A DNA stretch of 64,000 nt, taken from NCBI GenBank assembly GCA_041228345.1, contig CP166131.1, forward strand, positions 1,295,001 to 1,359,000, in the 5' to 3' direction. Made by a program: the position numbers and the translations under genes. Below are positions 36,341 through 46,627 of the stretch, in pieces (within the stretch, counting starts at the first letter, position 1; each line of letters starts with the position of its first letter). The notes beneath the pieces are model-generated. The model was given only the letters and a program-made list of their open reading frames with translations, was not told the origin of the DNA and made no database searches. Source of the stretch: Alphaproteobacteria bacterium LSUCC0396. GTDB taxonomy: Bacteria; Pseudomonadota; Alphaproteobacteria; Puniceispirillales; Puniceispirillaceae.

Positions 36341-36369
36341 AAGCTAGGGCGAGCAGCGATCAAGGTCAA
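36341..36369 (-). promoter_or_regulatory. Promoter of lysS-pyrD
   Basis: Minus strand: TTGACC (36369-36364), 17-base spacer, TAGCTT (36346-36341), about 85 bases before the lysS start. The -35 is followed by TTGA, the same extended TTGACCTTGA seen in the rpmB promoter. Confidence 0.5.
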
Positions 36370-36476
36370 GGGGCAAGCACCACCTGCAAGTGGTTGGCAA
36401 TAAAGCCAGCATTTAGTTTGCCCAAAGCGATGCGCAAAGCTGGCATGGCCGGCAGCGGCAAGCTATAACAACGGTG

Positions 36477-39287
36477 ATGCATGATCCAAATTCCATATCA
36501 CTTCCCGATCTTCATGGTGTGCCGGTATTCTATCCGCATGGTACCCAGCTCATCTGGATTAGTCAGAATGGCGAAATCACCCACCCCAACCGGTCGGCGC
36601 TTGCTGCTGAGCTGGCTTTGGGGGTGGTGCTATTATGTCACCGCCGCTGGAGCGCCGCGCGCGCAGGTGTCGAAATTGATCATTACCTAGATGTGATGGA
36701 ACTTTTTGCCTTTGTCCGGCCGGCACGATTTGCCCTGCCAACACCGGCAGGACTTGCCCAGCAATTAGGCCTGGCACGTCCCCAAAATGGTGAGGACATG
36801 GCGGCGTTGTTGCCGCAAATCGCCTTTCGCCTGCTTGACGATCTGGCCGCAGCCCCCGATGACGCCCACCAGGAAGCCGGCAGGATTGCCACCATGATGA
36901 CCGCTGGTGGCTGGAATTGGGGGCCTTATATTCTGGCGCATTTGGGACTGCCAATGCCGCCAGCAGGCCCACCCGACAGCCGCCTTGCGATGATCTGGAA
37001 CCGGCTTGCTGATTATACTGATTATACCCCTCAAGCCGAACCCGGCACCCAGCCAGTGCTTCCCGATGCAGCACGTCAGCGCCTTGCTGAAATGCTTGGC
37101 AGCAATTCTGAATTACGCGAACCGCAGGCGGATTATGCTGCCGCCGTCGCCGCCAGTTTTGACCGGCCTGATGCAGGGCCAGCCCCGGCGATGGTGCTGG
37201 CCGAGGCCGGTACGGGAACCGGCAAAACGCTGGGTTATCTTGCGCCCGCAACATTATGGGCCGAAAAAAATGGCGGTACTGTCTGGATTTCGACCTACAC
37301 GCGCACGCTGCAACATCAAATCGCCGATGAATTAACACGGCTTTATCCCGACGCCAATACGCGCGCATCAAAGGTGGTAATCCGCAAAGGCCGCGAAAAT
37401 TATCTGTGCCTGCTGAACCTTGAAGAAGCGCTGATGCAGATGCCCGGACGACCGCGCAATGCCACCGCATTGGGGCTAATGGCGCGCTGGGCAGAGGCAA
37501 GCCGCGATGGTGATCTGACTGGCGCCAGCTTTCCAGCATGGTTGCTGGATTTACTGGGGCGGGCACAAACGATCGGGCTTGCTGACAGACGCGGCGAATG
37601 TATTCATGCAGCCTGCACGCATTACAATCGCTGCTTTGTCGAAAAATCAATTCGCGGGGCCAAACGTGCTGATATTGTTGTTACTAATCATGCGTTGGTG
37701 ATGGTGCAGGCAGCCTATGCCGGCAAGGATGACCGGCGCACACCAACGCGTTATGTGTTCGATGAGGGGCATCATGTTTTTGATGCTGCCGATAGTGCCT
37801 TTTCTGCCTATTTAAGCGGACGTGAAGCAGCAGAATTGCGGCATTGGGTTCGGGGCGGTGAAGATGGACGGCGCGGGCGCGCCCGTGGGTTAAAACGGCG
37901 GCTGGAAGATATTGTCGCCGGTGATGATCGCGCACTGGCCGATATCGAGGCCGCGTTGGAGGCGGCGCGCGCGCTACCCGGACAAGGCTGGGAAAATCGG
38001 CTATCATCTGCCCAGCCCCTTGGTGCTGGTGAAACATTTTTCATGCATCTTCGCGCCGCGATTTATCTTCGGGTGAGTGACCCCGACAGTCTTTATGATC
38101 TGCAAAGCGAGCTTTATCCGGCACCGGATAATGTTGTTGCTGCCGCGCGCGATTTCGCCGCTGCATTAGCGGCACTTGCGGCGCCCCTGACGCAGCTGGT
38201 TAAGTGGCTGGTCAAATATCTTGATGATAATGCCGATCAACTGGACAGCATCCAGCGCGCGCGAATTGAAGGGGCTATCCGCGGATTGGAATTGCGGGCA
38301 GGTGGCCCGCTTGGCGCATGGCAGACCATGCTTGCTGATGTTGGTGGCGGTGCGCGTGACGGATTTGTTGATTGGATGCAAATTGACCGTCTTGACGGGC
38401 AGGATCGTGATGTTGGGCTTGCGCGGCACTGGCTTGATCCGACAATTCCATTTGCGCACAGCGTTCTTGATACAGCGCACGGGGTCACCATCACATCGGC
38501 AACCTTGCAAGATCATGCCGCTCCGCGGCAATCATCAGACTCTGTATCCAGCGCTGATAACTCTATCCAGCCCGTCGCGCCAGCCGGTAAGCCGCCACAT
38601 GATGGCTGGCAATCAGCCATTGCCCTGACAGGTGCGGCACATATGGATCATGCCGCGATGCGGGTTAGTTTTTCATCGCCATTTGATTACGCCAATCAAA
38701 CCCGCATTCTGGTGGTCAATGATCTCGACCGTGACCGCCCCGAAGCCACCGCAAGCGCGATGGCAGCATTAATGATTGCAGCTGGCGGCGGCGGTCTTGG
38801 GCTGTTTACAGCAATCCGGCGGCTGTGCGCTGTTTATCCAGCATTGGCGAGCCGCTTGGAGACCGCAGGGCTGCCGCTTTATGCCCAGCATATTGATCAA
38901 ATGAACCTGCAAACGCTGCTGGCAATGTTCCGCGAAGACCCGGCAAGCTGTCTGCTTGGCACGGATGCGGTGCGCGATGGTATTGATGTGCCCGGAGCGG
39001 CATTACGGCTGATTGTATTTGACCGGATGCCGTGGCCGCGAAGTGATATTCTATTTTCCGCCCGGGCAAAATGGCAGGGGCGTGAAGCCTGGACCGAGCG
39101 GCAAACACGCCTAAAGCTTCGGCAGGCGTTCGGCCGCCTGATCCGGCGCAACGATGATCGTGGCGTATTTGTGATGCTGGATAGCCGCCTGCCAACCCGC
39201 ATGACAACAGCCTTTCCCCCTGATGTGGATGTGCAGCGTATCGGGCTTGCCGAGGCGATTGCCCAAACTAAAGATTTTCTTGGCTAA
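36477..39287 (+). CDS. ATP-dependent DNA helicase, DinG/XPD-like, FeS type
   Basis: 936 residues from the ATG; a GTG one codon earlier is also possible. Superfamily 2 helicase with an iron-sulfur domain. Walker A is AEAGTGTGKTLGYL (243-251), motif Ia ISTYTRTLQHQIADEL, motif II VFDEGHHVFDAAD (DEGH). Between them lie clustered cysteines (ENYLCLLN, RRGECIHAACTHYNRCFVEKS) that would hold a [4Fe-4S] cluster as in XPD and DinG. Motifs V-VI are CLLGTDAVRDGIDVPG and LKLRQAFGRLIRRNDDRG. The N-terminal 200 residues are a lineage-specific region without a clear domain. Probable role in DNA repair or R-loop and replication conflicts; not proven. Confidence 0.9.
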   Translation: MHDPNSISLPDLHGVPVFYPHGTQLIWISQNGEITHPNRSALAAELALGVVLLCHRRWSAARAGVEIDHYLDVMELFAFVRPARFALPTPAGLAQQLGLARPQNGEDMAALLPQIAFRLLDDLAAAPDDAHQEAGRIATMMTAGGWNWGPYILAHLGLPMPPAGPPDSRLAMIWNRLADYTDYTPQAEPGTQPVLPDAARQRLAEMLGSNSELREPQADYAAAVAASFDRPDAGPAPAMVLAEAGTGTGKTLGYLAPATLWAEKNGGTVWISTYTRTLQHQIADELTRLYPDANTRASKVVIRKGRENYLCLLNLEEALMQMPGRPRNATALGLMARWAEASRDGDLTGASFPAWLLDLLGRAQTIGLADRRGECIHAACTHYNRCFVEKSIRGAKRADIVVTNHALVMVQAAYAGKDDRRTPTRYVFDEGHHVFDAADSAFSAYLSGREAAELRHWVRGGEDGRRGRARGLKRRLEDIVAGDDRALADIEAALEAARALPGQGWENRLSSAQPLGAGETFFMHLRAAIYLRVSDPDSLYDLQSELYPAPDNVVAAARDFAAALAALAAPLTQLVKWLVKYLDDNADQLDSIQRARIEGAIRGLELRAGGPLGAWQTMLADVGGGARDGFVDWMQIDRLDGQDRDVGLARHWLDPTIPFAHSVLDTAHGVTITSATLQDHAAPRQSSDSVSSADNSIQPVAPAGKPPHDGWQSAIALTGAAHMDHAAMRVSFSSPFDYANQTRILVVNDLDRDRPEATASAMAALMIAAGGGGLGLFTAIRRLCAVYPALASRLETAGLPLYAQHIDQMNLQTLLAMFREDPASCLLGTDAVRDGIDVPGAALRLIVFDRMPWPRSDILFSARAKWQGREAWTERQTRLKLRQAFGRLIRRNDDRGVFVMLDSRLPTRMTTAFPPDVDVQRIGLAEAIAQTKDFLG

Positions 39288-39311
39288 GTCACAGATAGGC
39301 ACGCTAATAAG

Positions 39312-39345
39312 AAAAGCCAGAGAATGCTTACACCCTCCGGCTTTA
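39312..39345. terminator. Bidirectional terminator between helicase gene and groEL
   Basis: Stem AAAGCC(A/G)GAG on one side (39312-39322) and CTCCGGCTTT on the other (39335-39344) with a loop of about 12 bases. It is flanked by A-rich sequence to the left and T-rich sequence to the right, so it can end transcripts from both the helicase gene (+) and groESL (-). One G-U pair is needed in the stem. Confidence 0.65.
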
Positions 39346-39374
39346 TTGTTTCGTGATGGGATGGAGGCTGTGGC

Positions 39375-41036
<1,662 letters not shown>

Positions 41037-41092
41037 TCAATTTCCTTTGTTTATATTGTTGGGTGGTTGAATTCTGATAAACCGGTGGCGGT

Positions 41093-41380
41093 TTACTCAA
41101 TCACACCCATGATGTCTGATTCCTTCATGATCAAATATTCCTGACCATCGATCTTGACTTCGGTGCCTGACCATTTACCGAATAAAACGGTATCGCCAGC
41201 TTTGACGTCAAGCGGTTGGACCTTGCCGGTTTCATCACGCGCACCAGCGCCAACGGCAATCACTTTGCCTTCCATTGGCTTTTCTTTGGCAGTGTCGGGG
41301 ATGATAATCCCACCAGCAGTTTTCTGTTCTGATTCAATGCGCTGTACAACAACGCGGTCGTGAAGAGGCCTGAATTTCAT
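41093..41380 (-). CDS. groES: Co-chaperonin GroES
   Basis: 95-residue lid of the chaperonin chamber. The start [20 protein letters not shown] is supported by GGAGGAG 9 bases upstream; a frame starting 6 codons earlier is spurious. The mobile loop ([18 protein letters not shown]) and C-terminal [15 protein letters not shown] are canonical. First gene of groESL. Confidence 0.98.
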   Translation of the reverse strand: MKFRPLHDRVVVQRIESEQKTAGGIIIPDTAKEKPMEGKVIAVGAGARDETGKVQPLDVKAGDTVLFGKWSGTEVKIDGQEYLIMKESDIMGVIE

Positions 41381-41418
41381 GCCTAGTTTCTCCTCCAAAA
41401 AAGTCGGTTACCTGTCGG

Positions 41419-41445
41419 TTAGCACTCATCGACCGAGAGTGCCAA
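41419..41445. promoter_or_regulatory. CIRCE operator (HrcA binding site) of groESL
   Basis: TTAGCACTC (41419-41427), nine bases, GAGTGCCAA (41437-41445). This matches the CIRCE consensus TTAGCACTC-N9-GAGTGCTAA in 17 of 18 arm positions. It lies 38 bases before the groES start codon, inside the leader. Binding of the HrcA repressor is expected to keep groESL low until heat shock. Confidence 0.95.
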
Positions 41446-41459
41446 ACTGACGCTTTTGG

Positions 41460-41488
41460 TAATTGGGATATGCGCAATGATTTGTCAA
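41460..41488 (-). promoter_or_regulatory. Candidate groESL promoter
   Basis: Minus strand TTGACA (41488-41483) with CCC before it, then a 17-base spacer and a poor -10, CAATTA (41465-41460). The CCCTTGACA start also suits a heat-shock sigma -35. CIRCE lies directly downstream, which is the arrangement seen where HrcA blocks transcription. Confidence 0.4.
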
Positions 41489-41648
41489 GGGAGCGGAATC
41501 AAAATAATTAAAAATCTGCTCGGCGACTGCCCCTGCGGCAAAGCGCCAATTTGCAGTCCCCTTGCGCCTTGCTATAGAAACATTCACATGAACCGTCCGA
41601 CGCCAATTATTGCCGTCGGTCAACATCACATATCAGAAGGCCCGTCTA

Positions 41649-42713
41649 ATGACCGTAGAAACGCCAAGCTGGATTTCACGCAACGCCACCCCCGCGAGCA
41701 ATCAGACCGTCGCCAAATGGCTGTTTGGCATGACATTGCTCGTGGCGATGATGGTGGTAATTGGCGGGGTTACGCGGCTAACTGGATCGGGCCTGTCGAT
41801 GGTGGAATGGCGGCCACTGATGGGCACCTTGCCGCCGCTCACCACCACCGAGTGGGACCGCGTTTATCAGCTCTATCGCGAATCGCCTGAATACCAGCAA
41901 TTGAATTACGGCATGACGCTGGCAGCCTTCAAAAACATTTTCTTCTGGGAATATTTTCACCGGCTTTGGGGGCGGCTATTGGGCGTGGCCTTTGGCCTGC
42001 CTTTCCTGTTTTTTCTGCTAATGGGGCGCATCCCGCACGGCTATGGGTTACGCCTTGGGCTGTTGTTATTGCTGGGCGGGTTTCAAGGGGTCGTCGGCTG
42101 GTGGATGGTAAAATCCGGCCTGACTCAAGATGCCAGCGTGTCACAATATCGGCTCGCAACGCATCTTGGCGTCGCGTTGGTGATTTTCAGCCTGTTAATC
42201 TGGACTGCATTTGACCTGCGCGACGGGCGATCAAAAGGGCCAGCCGGTCATGCATTGGCCAGTCTGGTTTTGCTTGGTGTGACAATTCTTGCCGGAGCGC
42301 TTGTCGCGGGGATGGATGCCGGCCTGCTCTATAATCATTACCCCTTGATGGGTAACGGGCTGGTGCCGGTCGAATATGGCGATCATGGCCTTATGGATCC
42401 ATTTGACAATCCGGCATCGGCGCAGTTCCATCATCGGTGGATTGCGGCGCTTACCTTTGGCGCGGTTGTTGTGCTGGGGTTAAAGGCACGAAAAGGCCAG
42501 ATGAAACGCCGTGCAAACCTAGTGCTGGCAGCCGTATCATTGCAATTTATTCTCGGCATCGTCACCCTGTTACAAGGGGTGCCGGTCTCGCTTGGCGGTA
42601 TGCATCAGGCTGGCGCAGTTGTTCTGCTTGGTTGTTTGCTGGCTCTGATCCATGGCAACGGTAAGCCCGCGTTAAATCGCCAAAACAATCTGCCCGACAA
42701 CGCCCAAGCCTAG
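41649..42713 (+). CDS. ctaA: Heme A synthase (COX15/CtaA type)
   Basis: Inner-membrane enzyme that oxidises heme O to heme A for aa3-type cytochrome oxidase. The start giving MTVETPSWISRNA has AGAAGG 9 bases upstream, making 354 residues. About eight membrane spans are visible, with heme-ligand histidine motifs in IGGVTRLTGSGLSMVEW, FFWEYFHRLWGR, SQYRLATHLGVAL, AQFHHRWIAAL and GGMHQAGAVVL. This is the COX15 form typical of alphaproteobacteria and mitochondria. The aspS gene ends 6 bases from its stop, convergent. Confidence 0.95.
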   Translation: MTVETPSWISRNATPASNQTVAKWLFGMTLLVAMMVVIGGVTRLTGSGLSMVEWRPLMGTLPPLTTTEWDRVYQLYRESPEYQQLNYGMTLAAFKNIFFWEYFHRLWGRLLGVAFGLPFLFFLLMGRIPHGYGLRLGLLLLLGGFQGVVGWWMVKSGLTQDASVSQYRLATHLGVALVIFSLLIWTAFDLRDGRSKGPAGHALASLVLLGVTILAGALVAGMDAGLLYNHYPLMGNGLVPVEYGDHGLMDPFDNPASAQFHHRWIAALTFGAVVVLGLKARKGQMKRRANLVLAAVSLQFILGIVTLLQGVPVSLGGMHQAGAVVLLGCLLALIHGNGKPALNRQNNLPDNAQA

Positions 42714-42719
42714 TCGCCA

Positions 42720-44492
42720 CTAATCCTTTTTCTTGATCTGTGGCACGCGCCGGATATGCAGTTCGGCAAGGGCGCTTTCATCCACCTCGGACGGTGCTGC
42801 CATCATCAGATCTTCGGCTTTGCCGTTCATCGGGAACAAGATCACCTCGCGGATGTTCGGCTCGTCGGCAATCAGCATGACCATACGGTCAATACCGGGG
42901 GCGATACCGCCATGCGGCGGCGCGCCAAACCGAAACGCATTGATCATCGCCGGGAATTTTTCATCAACTGTGCTGTTTGGATAACCGGCAATCTCAAAGG
43001 CCTTATACATCACCTCTGGAAGATGGTTCCGGATCGCCCCTGACGATAATTCAACACCGTTACAAACAAGGTCATACTGCCATGCTTTAACGGTCAGCGG
43101 ATCTTGTTCTTCCAGCGCTTTCATGCCGCCTTGCGGCATCGAAAACGGGTTATGCGAGAAATCGATTTTGCCGGTCACCGGATCGGCCTCGAACATTGGA
43201 AAATCGACAATCCAGGCAAAGCGAAACAAATTGCGGTCGATCAAATCCTGATCCTGACCAATTTTTACCCGGGCGCGTCCAGCGAGGCTTGCCGCTTCAT
43301 CAGCCGGCGCGCAGGCAAAAAACACCGCATCACCATCGCCAACACCGGCGGCAATCCGAATTGCCTCGGCGTTTTCAGCACCAAGCGCTTTTGCCACAGG
43401 CCCACGTGCTTCACCTTCTCCATAGATAATATAGCCCATACCGGGTGCTCCTTCGCCCTGTGCCCAGCTATTCATCCGGTCAGCGATTGCACGGCTGCCA
43501 CATTTTGGCCCGGGAACCGCCCGAACAACGGCGCCCTTTTCGATATTCTTGGCGAAAATCGCAAAATCCGATCCACGGAAAATATCAGTCACGTCGCAAA
43601 CCTCGAATGGGATCCGCAGATCAGGCTTGTCATTGCCATATTTCAGCATCGAGTCGGCATAGGGGATATGCACAAAATCTGTATCAACAATCTTGCCAGA
43701 AAACTCTTCAAACACGCCTTTTATGACCGGCTCGACCGCGGCAAATACGTCCTGCTGTTCGACAAAGCTCATCTCAAGGTCAAGCTGATAAAACTCGCCC
43801 GGGCTACGGTCGGCGCGGCTATCCTCATCACGGAAACAAGGCGCAATCTGGAAATAGCGGTCAAAGCCACTGACCATGATCAGCTGTTTAAATTGCTGCG
43901 GTGCTTGCGGCAATGCATAGAATTTGCCTGGATGCAGACGTGCCGGCACCAAAAAGTCGCGCGCACCCTCTGGCGAGGAGGCTGTCAAAATTGGTGTTTG
44001 AAACTCGGTAAAGCCTTGTGCCACCATCCGCGCCCGAATTGACTGGATGATTTTTGCCCGCAACATGATATTGGCATGTGGCCGGCTGCGACGCAGGTCA
44101 AGATAGCGATAGCGAAGTCGCGTTTCTTCGCCCGAATCTTCATCTGAATTGACCTGAAGCGGCAATGTGTCAGCGGCCGACTGCACCTCGAACGCCTCGA
44201 TGCGAACTTCGATTTGTCCGGTTGGCAAATTGGCATTAATGGTCTCGTCGCTGCGCTTTAGCACGGTGCCAGTAATGGTCACAACCGACTCAAGCCGCGT
44301 TGCCTCAACCAGCACAAAACTTGCGTCAGATGCATCCGCAACACATTGCGTCAGACCGTAATGGTCGCGAAGGTCGACAAAGACCAGCTGCCCATGATCA
44401 CGCTTGCGGTTAATCCAGCCGGATAATCTGACCTGCTGGCCAACATTGGCTTCGGACAATTCGGCGCAATTGTGGGATCGATAGGCGTGCAT
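42720..44492 (-). CDS. aspS: Aspartate--tRNA ligase (probably Asp/Asn non-discriminating)
   Basis: Class IIb synthetase, 590 residues, bacterial type with the GAD insertion domain. The OB-fold anticodon domain covers about 1-110 ([20 protein letters not shown]). Motif 2 is [20 protein letters not shown] and motif 3 is [17 protein letters not shown] lies 10 bases before the ATG. In alphaproteobacteria without AsnRS the same enzyme also makes Asp-tRNA-Asn for GatCAB; whether that holds here depends on genes outside the window. Convergent with ctaA. Confidence 0.97.
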   Translation of the reverse strand: MHAYRSHNCAELSEANVGQQVRLSGWINRKRDHGQLVFVDLRDHYGLTQCVADASDASFVLVEATRLESVVTITGTVLKRSDETINANLPTGQIEVRIEAFEVQSAADTLPLQVNSDEDSGEETRLRYRYLDLRRSRPHANIMLRAKIIQSIRARMVAQGFTEFQTPILTASSPEGARDFLVPARLHPGKFYALPQAPQQFKQLIMVSGFDRYFQIAPCFRDEDSRADRSPGEFYQLDLEMSFVEQQDVFAAVEPVIKGVFEEFSGKIVDTDFVHIPYADSMLKYGNDKPDLRIPFEVCDVTDIFRGSDFAIFAKNIEKGAVVRAVPGPKCGSRAIADRMNSWAQGEGAPGMGYIIYGEGEARGPVAKALGAENAEAIRIAAGVGDGDAVFFACAPADEAASLAGRARVKIGQDQDLIDRNLFRFAWIVDFPMFEADPVTGKIDFSHNPFSMPQGGMKALEEQDPLTVKAWQYDLVCNGVELSSGAIRNHLPEVMYKAFEIAGYPNSTVDEKFPAMINAFRFGAPPHGGIAPGIDRMVMLIADEPNIREVILFPMNGKAEDLMMAAPSEVDESALAELHIRRVPQIKKKD

Positions 44493-44673
44493 GATGTTAA
44501 GGCTCCACTATGAATGACCATTGCTGGCCAATGATATCCGACAACCGGACCGACAGCCGCAAAACAACAGCCATCAAAAACGCGGCGAGTATGCAAAGAT
44601 TGCGCCCGTGACGCAACCAGCTTTCGGATCAAACATTGCTGATTTCGGCGATTTTATCGGCGCATGATCCGTT

Positions 44674-45693
44674 TTACGATGAACGACGACGCCCGCGACG
44701 CCCGCGCCGGTCGTCGCCACCGGCATTATTGATATTCACATCGGCCCACGCTTCGCCAAGCGCGGCAGTCATTGCAGCCGCATCAAACGGGCGCACCGGT
44801 GTAGTTTCAAGCGCCTTTGTCATGGCCGCAACATGCGCCGGGCTGGTGCCGCAACAGCCACCAATAATCTTGGCGCCCATATCGCGCGCAAAGAGCGCGT
44901 AATCAGCCATCAATTCCGGCGTCCCATGATAATGAATAGCGCCCTCAACATAGGCTGGAATGCCGCAATTGCCCTTTGCCACAACGGGTACATCGCCCGA
45001 TTGGGTCAAAATACCATCTACTGAATGCAGCAATTCGGCAAGCCCAATGCCGCAATTGGCGCCAATGAAACTGGCACCAGATGCGGTGGCGAAACTGGCA
45101 AAATCAGCTGGCATGACGCCCATCATTGAGCGGCTTGCCGTATCAAATGTCATCGTGGCACAAATCGGCAGGCCCGTGGTTTTGGCCGCTTCAATCGCTG
45201 CCGCAACCTCTTCATTAGATGACATGGTTTCGATCCACAAAACATCTACACCGCCCTCGGCAAGCGCTGTGGCCTGTTCGGCAAAACCGGCGACAGCCGC
45301 GTCATGGGTCAGACTGCCAAGCGGTTCAAACAGCTCGCCTGTTGGGCCGATCGAACCGGCAACAACGGCGCGCTTGCCAGTAGTGGCAAAATGCGCATCA
45401 ACCGCGCGACGTGCGAGTTGCGCCGCCGCCACATTCAATTCATGCACCCGGTTTTGGGAATCATGGAGCTTGAGCCGGAATGAGGTACCGCCAAAACTGT
45501 TCGTTAAGATCAGGTCAGAACCAGCTTCAAGAAAGCTATTATGCAGCCATAAGATATCATCGGGGCGTTCTACCGACCATAATTCCGGCGGATAACCGGT
45601 TTCAAGGCCACGCCCAAACAGATTGGTGCCAGTCGCACCATCAGCAACACACCAGCCCTTCGCGGCGATCAGATCAGATAGGATATTGCTCAT
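44674..45693 (-). CDS. bmt: Betaine-homocysteine S-methyltransferase-like protein
   Basis: 339-residue zinc-dependent homocysteine methyltransferase domain (TIM barrel), the same fold as the N-terminal domain of MetH and mammalian BHMT. Family signatures are VADGATGTNLFGRGLETGYP, TNSFGGTSFRL, and the zinc cysteines in IGANCGIG and IIGGCCGTSPAHVAAM. The methyl donor, betaine or another methylated compound, is inferred from the closest well-known relatives, not shown. The start MSNILSDLIAAKGW has GAGGAAG 10 bases upstream. The C-terminus has a basic tail (DDRRGRRGRRRSS). Its leader contains four exact-length 16-bp tandem units. Confidence 0.85.
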   Translation of the reverse strand: MSNILSDLIAAKGWCVADGATGTNLFGRGLETGYPPELWSVERPDDILWLHNSFLEAGSDLILTNSFGGTSFRLKLHDSQNRVHELNVAAAQLARRAVDAHFATTGKRAVVAGSIGPTGELFEPLGSLTHDAAVAGFAEQATALAEGGVDVLWIETMSSNEEVAAAIEAAKTTGLPICATMTFDTASRSMMGVMPADFASFATASGASFIGANCGIGLAELLHSVDGILTQSGDVPVVAKGNCGIPAYVEGAIHYHGTPELMADYALFARDMGAKIIGGCCGTSPAHVAAMTKALETTPVRPFDAAAMTAALGEAWADVNINNAGGDDRRGRRGRRRSS

Positions 45694-45715
45694 TGGCTTT
45701 GGCTTCCTCAACTAT

Positions 45716-45779
45716 CAATATTAGGAACTGCCAATATTAGGGATTTCCTATATTAGGAGCTGCCAATATTGGAAACAGC
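45716..45779. repeat. 4 x 16 bp tandem repeat upstream of bmt
   Basis: Four consecutive 16-base units: CAATATTAGGAACTGC, CAATATTAGGGATTTC, CTATATTAGGAGCTGC, CAATATTGGAAACAGC. They start 23 bases upstream of the bmt start codon. Each unit has an AT-rich core TATTAGGA that resembles both a -10 hexamer and a ribosome site. Confidence 0.92.
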
Positions 45780-45818
45780 AACAGGGCCATTATCTGACCG
45801 CTGAAATTTAACCTTGGG

Positions 45819-46064
45819 TTATACGCTCAGGCGTTTTGTATCCCGCCGCGATGGCCGGCGGCGAACGCCAGTTGCCTTGGCGCGCCGATCTTTCAAAATT
45901 TCCAGCAACTCAAGCTGATCATCTTGATCCATACTGCGCCAGGCAGCAATCTCGGCGCGCGTGCGATAACAGCCAAGGCAAACGCCATCTTGCGGATCCA
46001 TCTGACAGATCGACACGCATGGTGACGGCAGTTTGGTTACAGGTGGATCATTCGGTGATGCCAT
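45819..46064 (-). CDS. DUF1289 domain-containing protein
   Basis: 81 residues. The cysteine pattern PSPCVSICQMDPQDGVCLGCYRT is the family signature; the four cysteines probably bind a metal or an iron-sulfur cluster. The remainder is helical (EIAAWRSMDQDDQLELLEILKDR) with a basic tail. The family is found widely in proteobacteria and its function is unknown. Lies after bmt and before the DJ-1-like gene, all on the minus strand. Confidence 0.88.
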   Translation of the reverse strand: MASPNDPPVTKLPSPCVSICQMDPQDGVCLGCYRTRAEIAAWRSMDQDDQLELLEILKDRRAKATGVRRRPSRRDTKRLSV

Positions 46065-46102
46065 GGCTGTCTTACCTTTTAACGCTCTCGCCTCTTAACG
46101 TT

Positions 46103-46627
46103 TTAGGCCGCGCGGCTTTCGCCTTTGATGTTCGCCATTGCATCATTCATTGCAGACAGCTCAACAAGCTGTTCTGATGCCGCCGCGATTGTGACCAGAT
46201 TGCGGTCAACAATTGGGGCGTTATCATCAGCGGCCGCCGGTGTCCGGTCAGCTGCTTCGTCAATCAATGACAACAATGAAACGGCCTCGCCTTGGAGCAG
46301 AATCGGCATATCTTCACGTAGAAAGGCGCGCAATACACGCTTGGCATGAGCCTCGTTTTTCAGGCTTTCGACATGACGATTGCCAGCCGGCACGATCAGC
46401 GCATCATAATCAACCGCAAGCGCGGTCGACAGGGTTGCGTCAGCTGGATAAGACATGCCCCAGCCAGTGCCGTTCCACGCATTGGTCAATCCAGCTTCCC
46501 GAGACACAATTTTCAATTTCGCGCCTGCGTTCATCATGGCGCGCTGAATGGTGATAAACCCGGCTTCATCAAACCCGCTTGCCACCATGATAGCGATTGT
46601 TTTCCCAGAGAAATTGGATAGTTTCAT
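46103..46627 (-). CDS. DJ-1/PfpI-like protein without the catalytic cysteine
   Basis: 174 residues from the ATG MKLSNFSGKTIAIM, which has AAGGAG 8 bases upstream. The fold signature is visible: KTIAIMVASGFDEAGF at the N-terminus, a central TLSTALAVDYDALIVPAGNRHVE and a nucleophile-elbow region DMPILLQGEAVSLLSLI. In active DJ-1/PfpI proteins that elbow is A-x-C-H-G; here it is LLQGEAV and the protein has no cysteine at all. It resembles the C-terminal PfpI-like domain fused to large catalases, which is also non-catalytic. An enzymatic role is therefore unlikely; a binding or structural role is possible. Confidence 0.75.
   Translation of the reverse strand: MKLSNFSGKTIAIMVASGFDEAGFITIQRAMMNAGAKLKIVSREAGLTNAWNGTGWGMSYPADATLSTALAVDYDALIVPAGNRHVESLKNEAHAKRVLRAFLREDMPILLQGEAVSLLSLIDEAADRTPAAADDNAPIVDRNLVTIAAASEQLVELSAMNDAMANIKGESRAA

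Noticed and set aside
36577-37650. 357-codon minus-strand open frame antisense to the helicase gene
   Set aside because: Entirely inside a clearly conserved gene in another frame, with Cys/Arg-rich composition typical of shadow frames.
43104-44042. 312-codon plus-strand open frame antisense to aspS
   Set aside because: It is the mirror of a conserved synthetase gene and shows no protein family features; long antisense frames are expected at this base composition.
45716-45779. Possible CRISPR-like array upstream of bmt
   Set aside because: The 16-bp units are directly adjacent with no spacers and no cas genes are present.
45694-45818. Possible SAM or SAH riboswitch upstream of the homocysteine methyltransferase gene
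   Set aside because: The leader is filled by the tandem repeat and I find no conserved riboswitch core.
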